Shown here: positions 51,583 through 60,853 of the stretch, one piece after another | Layout of the letters: each line of letters begins with the position of its first letter | Numbering within the stretch: the first letter of the stretch is position 1 | From: Streptomyces sp. NBC_01237 | Lineage (GTDB): Bacteria; Actinomycetota; Actinomycetes; Streptomycetales; Streptomycetaceae | Direction of reading: 5' to 3' | Length of the DNA: 64,000 nucleotides | Assembly (NCBI RefSeq): GCF_035917275.1 | Contig: NZ_CP108508.1 | Coordinates: forward strand, 4,898,001-4,962,000 | Notes under the pieces: generated by a model | Told to the model about the DNA's origin: nothing | Databases searched by the model: none | Seen by the model: only the letters and a program-made list of their open reading frames with translations | Program-made: the position numbers and the translations under genes

Positions 51583-52647
51583 CTACTTGTCCGGGCGGAC
51601 CACTCCGAGGATCTGCATCGATCCCGCGCCGGCCAGTGTCACGTTCCGGCCGGGGCGCGGCGCGTGCACGATGGCGCCGTCGCCGACGTACATCCCGACG
51701 TGGCTCGCGTCGCTGTGGTAGATGATCAGGTCGCCGGGGCGCATGTCCTTGATGTCGATGCGCGGCAGTTGGCGCCACTGCTCCTGCGAGGTGCGCGGGA
51801 TCGGACGCTTCGCCGCCGCCCACGCCTGTGAGGTCAGCCCCGAGCAGTCGTACGCATCAGGGCCCTCGGCGCCCCAGACGTACGGCTTGCCGATCTTCCC
51901 CGTGGCGAAGGCCACCGCCTTCTTGCCGCTCGCGGTCGCCTCGCGGTTGATGTCCTTGAGCGCACCGGAGGAGAGCCACGCGGTCTGTGCCGTGTACGCG
52001 GCGTCCTGCTCCAGCTTGAGGAGCCGGGCCCGTTCCTTCTTCTCCAGCTGCGATTCGAGCTTCTTCGCCGCCGCGATCCGGGAGTTGATCGTCTTCTTGG
52101 CCTTGGCCTGCTTGAGGCGGTTGGATTCGAGCTTCTGCCAGTTGAGGCTCGCGTCCTGGGTGTACGTCTCCAGGTCCTCCTGGGTCCTGTTCAGTTCCGC
52201 CAGGACCGCCTTGGACGCCTGCTGGCCCTGACGGACCTGGTTCACCCCGTCCAGGAAGAGCTGGGGGTCGTCGCTGAGGACCAGCTGCGCGCCCGGCGGC
52301 AGCCCGCCGTTGCGGTACTGCTCGCGGGCCTGGGCGCCCGCCTGGTTCTTCAGCTCGGCGATCCTCGCCTGGCCGTCGACGATCGCCTTGGCCAGTTTCA
52401 CGATCTCGCCGGACTGCTTCTCGGTCTGTTCCTCGGCGAGGTTGTACGCGTCCGTCGCCGCCCCGGCCTTGCGGTAGAGGCTGTCGATCTCCTGGCGCAC
52501 CTCTTCGAGGCTCTTCTTCCCCGGAGCCTGGGGAGCGGTGGGGGAGGGCTCCGGTATCGGTGCGGCCATGGCCTGGACCGGCGCGGCCAGCACGGCCAGC
52601 GCGCAGACCAGAGTGATCGCCGCAGCGGCACAGTGGCGTCGGTTCAC
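51583..52647 (-). CDS. Secreted NlpC/P60 peptidoglycan endopeptidase with coiled coil
   Basis: 354 residues from GTG. Signal peptide (AAAAITLVCALAVLAAPVQA), a long coiled coil (about 45-225: LEEVRQEIDSLYRKAG, KLESQLEKKERARLLKLEQD) and an NlpC/P60 domain (about 240-354) with Cys in DAYDCSGLTSQ, His in SDASHVGMYVG and the third residue in IVHAPRPG. It cleaves peptide crosslinks in the cell wall, as RipC-like proteins do. AGCTCGTG context upstream; GGGGGAG may serve as ribosome site. Confidence 0.93.
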   Translation of the reverse strand: MNRRHCAAAAITLVCALAVLAAPVQAMAAPIPEPSPTAPQAPGKKSLEEVRQEIDSLYRKAGAATDAYNLAEEQTEKQSGEIVKLAKAIVDGQARIAELKNQAGAQAREQYRNGGLPPGAQLVLSDDPQLFLDGVNQVRQGQQASKAVLAELNRTQEDLETYTQDASLNWQKLESNRLKQAKAKKTINSRIAAAKKLESQLEKKERARLLKLEQDAAYTAQTAWLSSGALKDINREATASGKKAVAFATGKIGKPYVWGAEGPDAYDCSGLTSQAWAAAKRPIPRTSQEQWRQLPRIDIKDMRPGDLIIYHSDASHVGMYVGDGAIVHAPRPGRNVTLAGAGSMQILGVVRPDK

Positions 52648-52983
52648 GAGCTCCCCCTCCGGGCAAATGCAACAAAAGCCAGATATCGCGTATATGACTT
52701 ACCGTCAGTAACTTTTCGGCAACGTCGCGATCGTGCCATGCCGTCCCGTAAAGCAACAGAGGCCAACCGCACCTGCCGTGTCACACACGAGGCGCGACGG
52801 GCCACCGTCTTCCCCCTGGTACGACGCGGACCGCCGCCCCCGTACGACGCGGACCACCGTCCCCGTACGACGCGGACCACCGTCCCGCCCGTACGGCAGA
52901 GCGCGATCCCCTTTACGTACGGGACGAATGATGCCCGTACGGCGTTCCCCGGGGCGGCGACTTCCGGGCGCGCAGCGCGTTGT
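52648..52983. other. Intergenic 336 bp upstream of the NlpC/P60 gene
   Basis: Holds the NlpC/P60 promoter region with AT-rich TATACGCGATATCT near 52690 and a TTAC-GTAA dyad (52698-52710), then three 23-bp repeats (52819-52887). I see no c-di-AMP riboswitch. Confidence 0.55.
52819..52887 (+). repeat. 23-bp tandem repeat, three copies
   Basis: Units start GTACGACGCGGACC at 52819, 52842 and 52865. Related GTACGACGC runs occur at 21500-21560 and near 55500. Confidence 0.88.
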
Positions 52984-53769
52984 TCAGCCGCTGTTGGGCC
53001 GCAGGGCGGACCACGGCACGGTGACTTCGCCCTGCCGCCACCGCCGTACCCCGTCCGCCGTCGGCCAGTCGGCGGACAGCGCGCGCACGGCGGCGATCCA
53101 GCGCTGCCGTGCGCCCAGCGAGGCGTACGGGGCGGCAGCAGCCCAGGCGCGGTCGAAGTCGCGGAGGAAGGCATGGACCGGTTCGCCGGGCACATTGCGG
53201 TGGATCAGCGCCTTGGGCAGGCGTTCCGCGAGATCGGAGGGGCGCTCCAGCGATCCGAGCCGGGTCGCGAACGTGACCGTGCGCGGACCCTCCGGACCCA
53301 GGGCCACCCACACATGCCGGCGCCCGATCTCGTCGCAGGTGCCCTCGACGAGCAGTCCGTCGGGGGCGAGCCGCGCGCACAGCCGTTCCCAGACCTCGGC
53401 GACCCGGTCCTCGTCGTACTGGCGCAGCACGTTCGCCGCCCGGATCAGGTGCGGCCGCCGCGCGAGCGGGATCTCGAAGCCGCCGTGGAGAAAGGTGAGC
53501 CCCTCCCGCTCGTACGGCTTCGCCGCGGCGACCCGGTCCGGGTCGATCTCGATCCCGACCACCGCGGTGCGCGGCTCGACGGTGCGCAGGCGCGTCAGCA
53601 GCTCCACGGCGGTCCAGGGGGCGGCCCCGTACCCGAGGTCGACGGCGACGGGGGCGTCGGCGCGGCGCAGGACCGGGCCGTGCACTGCGGCGATCCAGCG
53701 GTCCATGCGGCGCAGCCGGTTGGGGTTGGTGGTCCCGCGGGTCGCGGTGCCGATGGGGCGCTGGCGCAT
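52984..53769 (-). CDS. SAM-dependent class I methyltransferase
   Basis: 261 residues. Motif I VAVDLGYGAAPWTAVELL (about 42-59), acidic loop VVGIEIDPDRVAAAKPY, and motif post-II HLIRAANVLRQYDEDRVAE. The target is unknown; a C-terminal WRQGEVTVPWSALRP is characteristic of this actinomycete group. TACGCT (53776-53781, minus strand) lies 6 nt before the ATG. It is divergent from mshA. Confidence 0.87.
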   Translation of the reverse strand: MRQRPIGTATRGTTNPNRLRRMDRWIAAVHGPVLRRADAPVAVDLGYGAAPWTAVELLTRLRTVEPRTAVVGIEIDPDRVAAAKPYEREGLTFLHGGFEIPLARRPHLIRAANVLRQYDEDRVAEVWERLCARLAPDGLLVEGTCDEIGRRHVWVALGPEGPRTVTFATRLGSLERPSDLAERLPKALIHRNVPGEPVHAFLRDFDRAWAAAAPYASLGARQRWIAAVRALSADWPTADGVRRWRQGEVTVPWSALRPNSG

Positions 53770-53934
53770 GCGGCGAGCGTATGCGACGGACGGAGCGCGG
53801 GCTGAAGGGGTGAAGGGGAGGGGTGAGGCAGGGAGGGGTCCGGCGTGAAGGGGAGGGAGCCTCCGCGGCTGTGGGCTCCGGCCGTGACACCCCCGATCGC
53901 TTCCGGCCATACATACGTAATGATTTGGCAAAGC

Positions 53935-53961
53935 GGAAATGAAAGGCGAGATTCCGCTGTT
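53935..53961 (+). promoter_or_regulatory. Probable SigR promoter of mshA
   Basis: GGAAAT (53935-53940), 18 bp, GTT (53959-53961), close to the SigR consensus GGAAT-N18-GTT. mshA is a known SigR target in S. coelicolor, which supports the reading. Confidence 0.65.
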
Positions 53962-53966
53962 CTCGC

Positions 53967-53997
53967 CCTTCGGAGGGACCCTGTGTCCCTTCGAAGG
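53967..53997 (+). other. Stable hairpin in the mshA leader
   Basis: CCTTCGGAGGGAC (53967-53979) pairs with 53985-53997, one G-U pair, loop of 5. It lies 29 nt before the start codon and about 12 nt before the AGGAGGA ribosome site. Could be a terminator-like or leader-stabilising element. Confidence 0.7.
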
Positions 53998-54026
53998 CAT
54001 GCCCTGATCGAGGAGGACCGGACGAC

Positions 54027-55379
54027 GTGAGTCAGTACGTCTCTCGGCTCGGCTCCGCACGTGTGGCGCCGCGCATCAGGTTTCCCGGCGGCTTCAGCGG
54101 ATCACCTCGCAAGCCGCGCCGTATCGCGATGCTCTCCGTGCACACCTCCCCCCTCCACCAGCCCGGCACCGGCGACGCGGGCGGAATGAACGTCTACATC
54201 GTGGAGCTGGCCAAACGCCTCGCCGCGATCGACATCGACGTCGAGATCTTCACCCGGGCCACCACCGGCTCGCTGCCTCCCGAGGTCGAGCTGGCGCCCG
54301 GCGTCCTGGTCCGGCATGTCGACGCGGGGCCGTACGAGGGTCTGGCCAAGGAGGACCTGCCCGCCCAGCTCTGCGCCTTCACACACGGGGTGATGCAGGC
54401 GTGGGCCGGTCAGCGTCCCGGCTACTACGACCTCGTCCACTCCCACTACTGGCTCTCGGGCCAGGTCGGCTGGCTCGCGGCGCAGCGCTGGGGCGTCCCG
54501 CTCGTCCACGCCATGCACACCATGGCGAAGGTCAAGAACGCCGCGCTCGCCGAGGGCGACACCCCCGAGCCCCCCGCCCGGGTCATCGGCGAGACCCAGA
54601 TCGTCCGCGCCTCGGACCGGCTGATCGCGAACACCGCGGAGGAGGCCGACGAACTCGTCCGTTTCTACGAGGCCGATCGGGCGGCCGTCGCCGTCGTGCA
54701 CCCCGGGGTCAACCTGGAGCGCTTCCGCCCCGCGGACGGCCGCGCCGCCGCCCGCGCCCGCCTCGGACTGCCGCAGGACGCCCTGATCCCGCTCTTCGCG
54801 GGCCGCATCCAGCCGCTCAAGGCCCCCGATGTGCTGCTGCGCGCGGTGGCCGAGCTCCTGGACCGCGAGCCCTCGCTGCGCACCCGGATGGTGGTGCCCG
54901 TCGTCGGCGGCCCCAGCGGCAGCGGGCTCGCCAAGCCGGAGGGCCTGCAGAAGCTGGCCGCGCGCCTGGGCATCGCGGATGTCGTACGGTTCCACCCGCC
55001 GGTCGGGCAGGACCAGCTCGCCGACTGGTTCCGGGCCGCGTCCGTACTGGTCATGCCCTCGTACAGCGAGTCCTTCGGCCTGGTCGCCATAGAGGCCCAG
55101 GCGGCCGGTACGCCGGTCGTCGCGGCGGCCGTGGGCGGCCTCCCGGTGGCGGTGCGGGACGAGGTCAGCGGCTTCCTGATCGCGGGGCACGACCCGAAGG
55201 CGTACGCGCGGGCGATCGGCCGGTTCGCGGAGGCGCCGGAACTCGTGGAGCGGATGGGCGCGGCGGCCGCCACGCACGCGCAGTCGTTCGGCTGGGACAC
55301 GGCGGCGGCGGCGACCGCGGATGTGTACACGGCGGCGATGTGCGATCACCGGCGCCGCGCCCGCACCCACCACGGCTGA
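54027..55379 (+). CDS. mshA: D-inositol-3-phosphate glycosyltransferase (mycothiol pathway)
   Basis: 450 residues from GTG, with AGGAGGA 10 nt upstream. GT-B fold, family GT4: donor and acceptor loops [19 protein letters not shown] (near residue 50), [18 protein letters not shown] and the EX7E motif [18 protein letters not shown]. It joins UDP-GlcNAc to inositol-3-phosphate, the first step of mycothiol synthesis. The last residues RRRARTHHG and the stop lie in a 25-bp unit repeated three more times downstream. The mshD gene of the same pathway is at 0.8 kb. Confidence 0.96.
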   Translation: MSQYVSRLGSARVAPRIRFPGGFSGSPRKPRRIAMLSVHTSPLHQPGTGDAGGMNVYIVELAKRLAAIDIDVEIFTRATTGSLPPEVELAPGVLVRHVDAGPYEGLAKEDLPAQLCAFTHGVMQAWAGQRPGYYDLVHSHYWLSGQVGWLAAQRWGVPLVHAMHTMAKVKNAALAEGDTPEPPARVIGETQIVRASDRLIANTAEEADELVRFYEADRAAVAVVHPGVNLERFRPADGRAAARARLGLPQDALIPLFAGRIQPLKAPDVLLRAVAELLDREPSLRTRMVVPVVGGPSGSGLAKPEGLQKLAARLGIADVVRFHPPVGQDQLADWFRAASVLVMPSYSESFGLVAIEAQAAGTPVVAAAVGGLPVAVRDEVSGFLIAGHDPKAYARAIGRFAEAPELVERMGAAAATHAQSFGWDTAAAATADVYTAAMCDHRRRARTHHG

Positions 55380-55455
55380 CGTCGGCCGCACCCACCACGG
55401 CTGACGTCGCCCGCACCCACCACGGCTGACGTCGCCCGCACCCACCACGGCTGAC
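55363..55455 (+). repeat. 25-bp tandem repeat spanning the mshA stop codon, four copies
   Basis: Units begin GCACCCACCACGGCTGAC at 55363, 55388, 55413 and 55438. The first contains the C-terminal THHG codons and the TGA of mshA, so the end of the gene is copied three times. Confidence 0.92.
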
Positions 55456-55625
55456 CGCGCCCGCGTGGCGCCCCGCGCCGGATGGGGGAGCCCGGCGTCG
55501 CTGTCGTACGACGGGGCGACGTGGGGCCCGGCGCGGCTGTCGTACGGCGCCCCGCGTGGACGCGGCGCCGCTGTCCGTCCGGCGGCCGATGCGTGGGCGC
55601 GGCGCCCCTGTCGTACGCTCGCCCC

Positions 55626-56138
55626 ATGGCTGACGTACCCGACGAAACCGCAGCGGCGCAGGTCATCGAGGCGACCCTGGGCGAGGCCGGGCTCGAATGG
55701 GAGAGCCCGGAGCCCGGCGCCTACGTGGTGAAACTGCCCGGCACCCGCAAGCTGTCCACCACCTGTTCACTGATCGTCGGGAAGCACTCCCTCTCCCTCA
55801 ACGCGTTCGTCGTCCGGCACCCGGACGAGAACGACGCCGCGGTCCACCGCTGGCTGCTGGAGCGCAATCTGCGTCTCTTCGGGGTGAGTTACGCGATCGA
55901 CTCGCTGGGCGACATCTATCTGGTCGGCAAGCTTCCGCTCTCCGTGATCACGCCGGACGAGCTGGACCGGCTGCTGGGCACCGTCCTCGAAGCGGCGGAC
56001 GGTTCGTTCAACACGCTGCTGGAACTGGGCTTCGCCCGTGCGATCCGCAAGGAGCACGCGTGGCGGGTGTCGCGCGGCGAGTCCACGCGGAACCTCGACG
56101 CGTTCACTCATCTGATTCAACGCCCGGCGGACAGCTGA
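55626..56138 (+). CDS. YbjN-domain protein (chaperone-like fold)
   Basis: 170 residues. The YbjN core (LSTTCSLIVGKHSLSLNAFV, RNLRLFGVSYAIDSLGDIYL) resembles type III secretion chaperone folds; the function in Streptomyces is unknown. TACGCT (55614-55619) lies 6 nt before the ATG, so the start MADVPDETAAAQV is favoured over upstream starts. It lies directly after mshA, as in related genomes. Confidence 0.87.
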   Translation: MADVPDETAAAQVIEATLGEAGLEWESPEPGAYVVKLPGTRKLSTTCSLIVGKHSLSLNAFVVRHPDENDAAVHRWLLERNLRLFGVSYAIDSLGDIYLVGKLPLSVITPDELDRLLGTVLEAADGSFNTLLELGFARAIRKEHAWRVSRGESTRNLDAFTHLIQRPADS

Positions 56139-56276
56139 CACTTCCGGCGCTCCGGCCCGGGGGATTCCCCGAATCTGGGCGGTGCGGCGGTCTTTCGCCG
56201 TGCCGTCGCGCCGTGGCATGCTCGCCGCCGACGCAGACATGAACGTCATTCACATGTATGAAAGGCGGTCGGGATC

Positions 56277-58070
56277 GTGGCGAGCATGGGGAACATCGGC
56301 AGACGCGGACTGCTGGGCAGCGCGGTGGCGGTCGTGGCCGCCGCGGCAACCGGCGCGCTCGGCACCGGAAGGGCGCGGGCGGCGACCACCACAGCCCGCG
56401 CGGCGACCACCACCGCACCGGCAACGACCACCACAGCCCGCGCGACGACCGCCACCGCACCGGCGGGAAGCGCCCCCGTCCCCGCGGCGGCGGCCGGGCG
56501 TCACGGAGGCTCGGTCCTCTGGCGGGAGTTCACCGCGGCCCCCTTCACCCACCCCCAGATCCCGTTCATCGGCCGGGCCGGCTACCGCGCCGGCTCGGAC
56601 CTCCCCCGCCGCACCGCCCACGGCTTCGTCGCCGATGTCCGCCGCTACGGAGCCCGGCCGGACGGCTCGGCCGACGCCGCACCCGCGATCAACCGTGCCA
56701 TCGCCGCTGCCGGAGAGCGTGGCGGTGGCACGGTGCTCATCCCCGCCGGGACGTACCGCATCGACGACCTCATCCGTATCGGCCACAGCGATGTGGTGGT
56801 GCGGGGCGCGGGCAGTGGCCGCACCACCCTGCACGCCACCAGGAACCTCACCGAACTGATCGGCCCCTACGGCAGCCGCTACGGCGGCGACAAGTCCAGC
56901 TGGTCCTGGGCGGGCGGCCTCATCTGGCTCTGCCCCGAGGGCCGTTGGACCGCGCTCACCGACGCGATCAGGGCCGCGGACTGGCCGTTCGAGGGCTGGA
57001 CCGGCAATCGGCGGGACGAGTGGCGCACCCTGGCCACCGTCGCCCCCGCCCGCCGCGGCGACCGGACGATCACCGTCCACGATGCCCGTGGGCTCAGGAG
57101 CGGCGCGCTGGTCCTGCTGCGCCTCGCCGACGACCCCGCGCACACCCTGCTGGAACACATGGCGGGCGACGGCGCGGGCCCGGCTGCGTACCACTGGGAC
57201 GACAAGACCAAGCTGACGTCGTACGTCCCCTACGAGTGGCCGGTCCGCATCACCGCCGTACGAGGCCGCGAGGTCACGCTGGAGCGCCCGCTCCCGCTCG
57301 ATGTGCGCCCCGAGTGGGACCCCCGGCTGACCACTCTCGTCACCCCGCTCACCGGCTCGGGCGTCGAGGGGCTCACGCTCGAAGCGGTGGAGACCCCACA
57401 GTCGCCGCACCTGCTCGACAAGGGGTACAACGGAGTCGCCTTCCAGTGCGCGTACGACTGCTGGGCCGACGACATCACCGTCCGCCACGTCGACAACGGC
57501 TTCGGACTGATCGGCGCGTCCGCCTGCACCCTGCGCCGTACGAAGGTGGAGGGCCGCGGTGCCCACCACCCGTACTACTGCCGCGAGGGCTCGCACGACA
57601 ACCTGATCGAGGACTTCGCCATCGAGCGGCGCACGGTCCCCGCGCCCGCGGGCACCCAACTGCACGGCATCAACGTCGAGGGCCTGTCCAGCTACAACGT
57701 CTGGTCCCGCGGACGGATGGCGATGGGCACGTTCGACTCCCACCGGGGGATGCCGTTCGCCAACGTCCGTACGGACATCACGGTGAACAACAACGGGCGG
57801 CACGGCGGCGACGCCAGTGCCGGACCGCTGTTCGGCGCCAGGTTCACCCACTGGAACATCCGGGTGACCAACGGCAGGGCCGGTCTGATGCGGATCGACG
57901 GCCTCGCCCCGTACAGCGCGACGGCCGGCATCAGCGAGGTGTCGGAGTTCGACCAGATCGACGTCCCCGACTTCACGGGCGACCTGCACACGCGGCTGGA
58001 GGGCTACGGGCGGCCGGAGTCGGTACGCCCGCGCAATCTGTACGAGGCGCAGCGGCACCTGGCGGGCTGA
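56277..58070 (+). CDS. Secreted pectate-lyase-like beta-helix protein
   Basis: 597 residues from GTG (an ATG nine bases later is also possible). A twin-arginine-like signal (GRRGLLGSAVAVVAAAATGA) is followed by a repetitive ATTTARA/ATTTAPA linker (about 38-65). The mature part is a right-handed beta-helix of the pectate lyase/GH28-like superfamily: FVADVRRYGARPDGSADAAP and GGTVLIPAGTYRIDDLIRIG are its usual N-cap. It probably cleaves or binds an extracellular polysaccharide. No catalytic residues can be assigned by eye. GAAAGGCGG precedes. Confidence 0.87.
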   Translation: MASMGNIGRRGLLGSAVAVVAAAATGALGTGRARAATTTARAATTTAPATTTTARATTATAPAGSAPVPAAAAGRHGGSVLWREFTAAPFTHPQIPFIGRAGYRAGSDLPRRTAHGFVADVRRYGARPDGSADAAPAINRAIAAAGERGGGTVLIPAGTYRIDDLIRIGHSDVVVRGAGSGRTTLHATRNLTELIGPYGSRYGGDKSSWSWAGGLIWLCPEGRWTALTDAIRAADWPFEGWTGNRRDEWRTLATVAPARRGDRTITVHDARGLRSGALVLLRLADDPAHTLLEHMAGDGAGPAAYHWDDKTKLTSYVPYEWPVRITAVRGREVTLERPLPLDVRPEWDPRLTTLVTPLTGSGVEGLTLEAVETPQSPHLLDKGYNGVAFQCAYDCWADDITVRHVDNGFGLIGASACTLRRTKVEGRGAHHPYYCREGSHDNLIEDFAIERRTVPAPAGTQLHGINVEGLSSYNVWSRGRMAMGTFDSHRGMPFANVRTDITVNNNGRHGGDASAGPLFGARFTHWNIRVTNGRAGLMRIDGLAPYSATAGISEVSEFDQIDVPDFTGDLHTRLEGYGRPESVRPRNLYEAQRHLAG

Positions 58071-58277
58071 ACCCGGAACGTACCGTGGTGCGTCCCTCAC
58101 AGCGTCTGCACACGTTGATCACAGCAAAATTACGATCATGGCCGGTGGGCGGCCGATCCGCGATTCGGACAGGTGTCCGATCGTAGGCTGTGGCGTACTG
58201 CGGCGGTCTGTCCCGGTGCGCGTCGAACTGCCGCATCGGACAGGGTCCGTTGCTCCATGAGACGGAGAGATGAACCC

Positions 58278-59117
58278 ATGCGCGCCACTGCCGTACGCCG
58301 TACCGCCCTTGCCGCTTCCGTGGCGGCCCTGACCCTGCTGGCCACCGCGTGCGGCGGCTCGTCCGACTCCGACGGCAAGGGCGGCGCGAGCGGGGCCGGA
58401 GCCGGAGCCGGGTCCGGGTCCGGGGACAAGGGCGGTGCCGTGCCGAAGGCCGCCGTGAAGACGCTGACCGCCGCCGAGCTGGAGAAGGCATCGCTGGTCC
58501 AGGGCGATGTCAAGGGCAACAAGATCGCCAAGGCCGGCCCGGACGACCAGGTGAAGGCGGAAGGCGTCAAGGTCGACAAGAAGGAGTGCGAGCCCTTCGC
58601 CCACGCCTACCTCGGCGTGGAGCAGGGCAAGCCGGTCGCGCGCACCCAGCGCACCGCCGTCAGCGAGCCCAAGAAGACCGACAAGGGCACGTCGCTCGAA
58701 GACCTCGCGGAGATGCCGGAGGGCGATGCCGAGGACGCGTTCGCCGCGGCCTTCGACCTGACGTCCACGCTGGTCTCGCTCTCCTCCTACGAGGCTCAGG
58801 GCGCGCCCGAAACCCTGGCGGTCGTACGGGAGTCCGCGGCCGCGTGCGCCGGTGGATTCACCATCACGATGGACGGGGACACGCAGAAGATCGCCAAGCT
58901 GGTCGAGGAGAAGGTGACCGGCGGCGACGAGGCCATCGGCTGGACGGTGGTGAGCGAGAGCGACGGCAAGCAGGTCCCGTTCAAGCTGGTGGCGCTGCGG
59001 CAGTCGGGAACCTTCGCGACGTTCGTCTCCTTCAACCTCGCCGCGACCGGCGGCAGGGCCGAGGGCTTCGGGCTGCCGACCGCGATCGTGGCCGCGCAGG
59101 CGACGAAGCTCTCCTGA
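58278..59117 (+). CDS. Secreted lipoprotein of unknown function
   Basis: 279 residues. Lipobox LLATAC with Cys at about residue 25, then a Gly/Ser/Ala linker (26-55) and a mostly beta domain with two cysteines (KKECEPFAHAYLG, AAACAGGFTITMDG). Similar lipoproteins are common in Streptomyces without a known role. GGAGAG precedes the ATG. Confidence 0.85.
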   Translation: MRATAVRRTALAASVAALTLLATACGGSSDSDGKGGASGAGAGAGSGSGDKGGAVPKAAVKTLTAAELEKASLVQGDVKGNKIAKAGPDDQVKAEGVKVDKKECEPFAHAYLGVEQGKPVARTQRTAVSEPKKTDKGTSLEDLAEMPEGDAEDAFAAAFDLTSTLVSLSSYEAQGAPETLAVVRESAAACAGGFTITMDGDTQKIAKLVEEKVTGGDEAIGWTVVSESDGKQVPFKLVALRQSGTFATFVSFNLAATGGRAEGFGLPTAIVAAQATKLS

Positions 59118-59148
59118 TCCGTGGGGCGTTCCCCTGCCCGGCTCCGGT

Positions 59149-59391
59149 TCAGGGCAGGGGGACGAGGCGGACGACGGTGACGGTCAGGACGGAACCGGAG
59201 ACGTAGTAGAGGACGATGGCGCCGAAGACCGTGGCCTCGCGACGGTCGTGCTCGCGCTTGACGGCGGACGACCCGTGTCCGTACGGATCACTTCCCAGGG
59301 TGCGGGCCATCTCGTCCCGGAAGGACTCGCCGTCCCGCATCTTGGCCAGGGAGTCGTCGGCGGGCGGTGCGTAGGAGATGCGGAAGCTCAA
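59149..59391 (-). CDS. RelE/ParE-like toxin
   Basis: 80 residues: MSFRISYAPPADDSLAKM, DPYGHGSSAVKREHDRREAT and a C-terminal strand VSGSVLTVTVVRLVPLP. This matches actinomycete RelE-type small proteins, which cleave mRNA on ribosomes. Its ATG overlaps the stop of the upstream gene by 4 bp (59388-59391). Classed as toxin by fold and position; no activity can be claimed. Confidence 0.65.
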   Translation of the reverse strand: MSFRISYAPPADDSLAKMRDGESFRDEMARTLGSDPYGHGSSAVKREHDRREATVFGAIVLYYVSGSVLTVTVVRLVPLP

Positions 59392-59636
59392 GCGACGCTC
59401 CGCCTCTCGGCCTCGTCCTGCGCCAGCCGGTCCAGGATCTGTTCGGCCTCGGGATCGGGGACGGCCTCCAGCATCCAGTGCCGCATCACGGCCTGGATCT
59501 CGTGCACACCCGCCTCGTTGATGGCGCGGTCGAACTCCTCGCGTCTCTCCTCGGGCAGCGTGGCCCGGATGGCCGGAATGCTGTTGGGCACCTCGACTTC
59601 GGTGCCACCGACGAAGGTCTTCAGAGACTCGCCCAT
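59388..59636 (-). CDS. Probable antitoxin (DUF6247-like) of the RelE-type pair
   Basis: 82 residues with IPAIRATLPEERREEFDRAI and VHEIQAVMRHWMLEAV, features of the DUF6247 group that usually precedes RelE-like genes in Streptomyces. Antitoxin-first order and a 4-bp overlap with the toxin gene fit a type II module. DNA-binding region is not obvious. Confidence 0.6.
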   Translation of the reverse strand: MGESLKTFVGGTEVEVPNSIPAIRATLPEERREEFDRAINEAGVHEIQAVMRHWMLEAVPDPEAEQILDRLAQDEAERRSVA

Positions 59637-59826
59637 GATCGCTCTCCCCGATCTCCTTGCCCTTGACGCCTGGTTGGCCGCTCCCGCGCTGCGCGAACGT
59701 GAGGTGGGGACACGCTATCGGTTGGGTGCGACATCCGGCCGAACGGCGGGGGAGCGCGTACGGCCGAGTGCTGCCTGTTGTTCACCGACGGGCCCGACTG
59801 TCAGTGCCGGCCCGTAGTTTCGCCCC

Positions 59827-60228
59827 ATGGCTGAGAAACCTAGTGACCTCTGGCGCCGACGTCTGGCCGAGGAGGCGACCGGCATCGCGACCGGCACCCT
59901 GGCTCCGGAACACGCGTACACGACACAGCTCTTCCCCGAATCCCTCGTGACCGCCACGGGCACGACGCTGGACTCCTTCGAGACCGGCATACGCGCCCTC
60001 GGCGCCCCATCGGACGACGAGATCCTCGTAGCGGTCCAACGTGTGGTGCTCGCGCTGAACGCGGTCAACGAGGCCCACGGCGGAGTGGGTTACGAGACGG
60101 TGGAGCGCGAAATGCTCTGCGAATACATCGACCAGACCCTCACCGAGAACGGCGTGGACGTCGCGGCCCTGGCCGAACGGAACGGTCTGGAACGGTACGA
60201 GATCACGGACGAGTGGCGGGAGTGGTAG
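59827..60228 (+). CDS. Hypothetical protein, acidic and helical
   Basis: 133 residues with no motif I recognise: an N-terminal LWRRRLAEEATGIATGTLAP and an acidic C-terminus YEITDEWREW. The composition is that of immunity-like or effector-partner proteins, but this is only an impression. TAGTTT (59815-59820) lies 6 nt before the ATG, implying leaderless transcription. Confidence 0.7.
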   Translation: MAEKPSDLWRRRLAEEATGIATGTLAPEHAYTTQLFPESLVTATGTTLDSFETGIRALGAPSDDEILVAVQRVVLALNAVNEAHGGVGYETVEREMLCEYIDQTLTENGVDVAALAERNGLERYEITDEWREW

Positions 60229-60263
60229 GCGACGCCTGACACCTCACCCGCGTGGTCGCACCG

Positions 60264-60479
60264 CTACGGCGACACGGTGGTCCTGGCGCGCCGGTGGGGC
60301 AACCCGCGCCGGACCACCCAGAGGCTGACCAGTACCAGGACGGCTCCGCCCATGGGCCGTCCCACGGAAGCGCCGTCGCGGTAGTCCCTGATGCCGATCG
60401 CGAGAAGACCGAGAGGCAGGGGCAGCCCCGCCCAGTCGAGGGCTCTGCTCAATCCCGCAGAAATCGAAGGCTTGTTCAT
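60264..60479 (-). CDS. Small two-helix membrane protein
   Basis: 71 residues from ATG 60479, with CAGGATC 8 nt upstream. Two hydrophobic stretches (ALDWAGLPLPLGLLAIGI and MGGAVLVLVSLWVV) and an Arg-rich end. No family recognised. Confidence 0.6.
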   Translation of the reverse strand: MNKPSISAGLSRALDWAGLPLPLGLLAIGIRDYRDGASVGRPMGGAVLVLVSLWVVRRGLPHRRARTTVSP

Positions 60480-60853
60480 GGCTTGATCCTGGCGGGTACT
60501 CACGTTCTCCACCACGGCCGGAGCAGTGTGTCCGGTCCGGCCGTCAGCCGAACCGGACGATCGGCCGCACCGGTCGAGGGCGCCAGGGAGGGATACCGCC
60601 CATCCCCATGTGTCCACGTACGAAACGGTGTCCGGCAAAAGCGACGAGCCCCCACTCGCGGATTCACGCGGGCGGGGGCTCGTGAGCTGAAGGACCAGCT
60701 GCAGGCTTCTTCTTGCCCTGGGTCTTGCGGGGAATCTCGGCGACCAGGGATTTCGCTGGTGGGGATGTTGATCGACTTGAGGTGAGCGGTGCCATTGGTC
60801 GTCATCGGGTGCCATTGAGCAACCTCGGTCGGCCCAGACAGATAGCCATCGGC
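60480..60853. other. Non-coding 374 bp at the left edge of a scar
   Basis: No convincing gene. One stretch (60663-60730) resembles the 3' end of gpmA (GGGGGCTCGT, then CTTCTTCTTGCCCTGG), suggesting a small duplication or shared end. Confidence 0.4.

Noticed and set aside
52648..52983. c-di-AMP (ydaO) riboswitch upstream of the NlpC/P60 gene
   Set aside because: Several Streptomyces wall hydrolase genes have one, but its conserved segments are not present here.
60500..60805. 101-codon minus-strand frame starting MTTNGTAHLKSINIPTS
   Set aside because: The first 20 residues look protein-like, but the remainder is shadow-type and no ribosome site or family was found.
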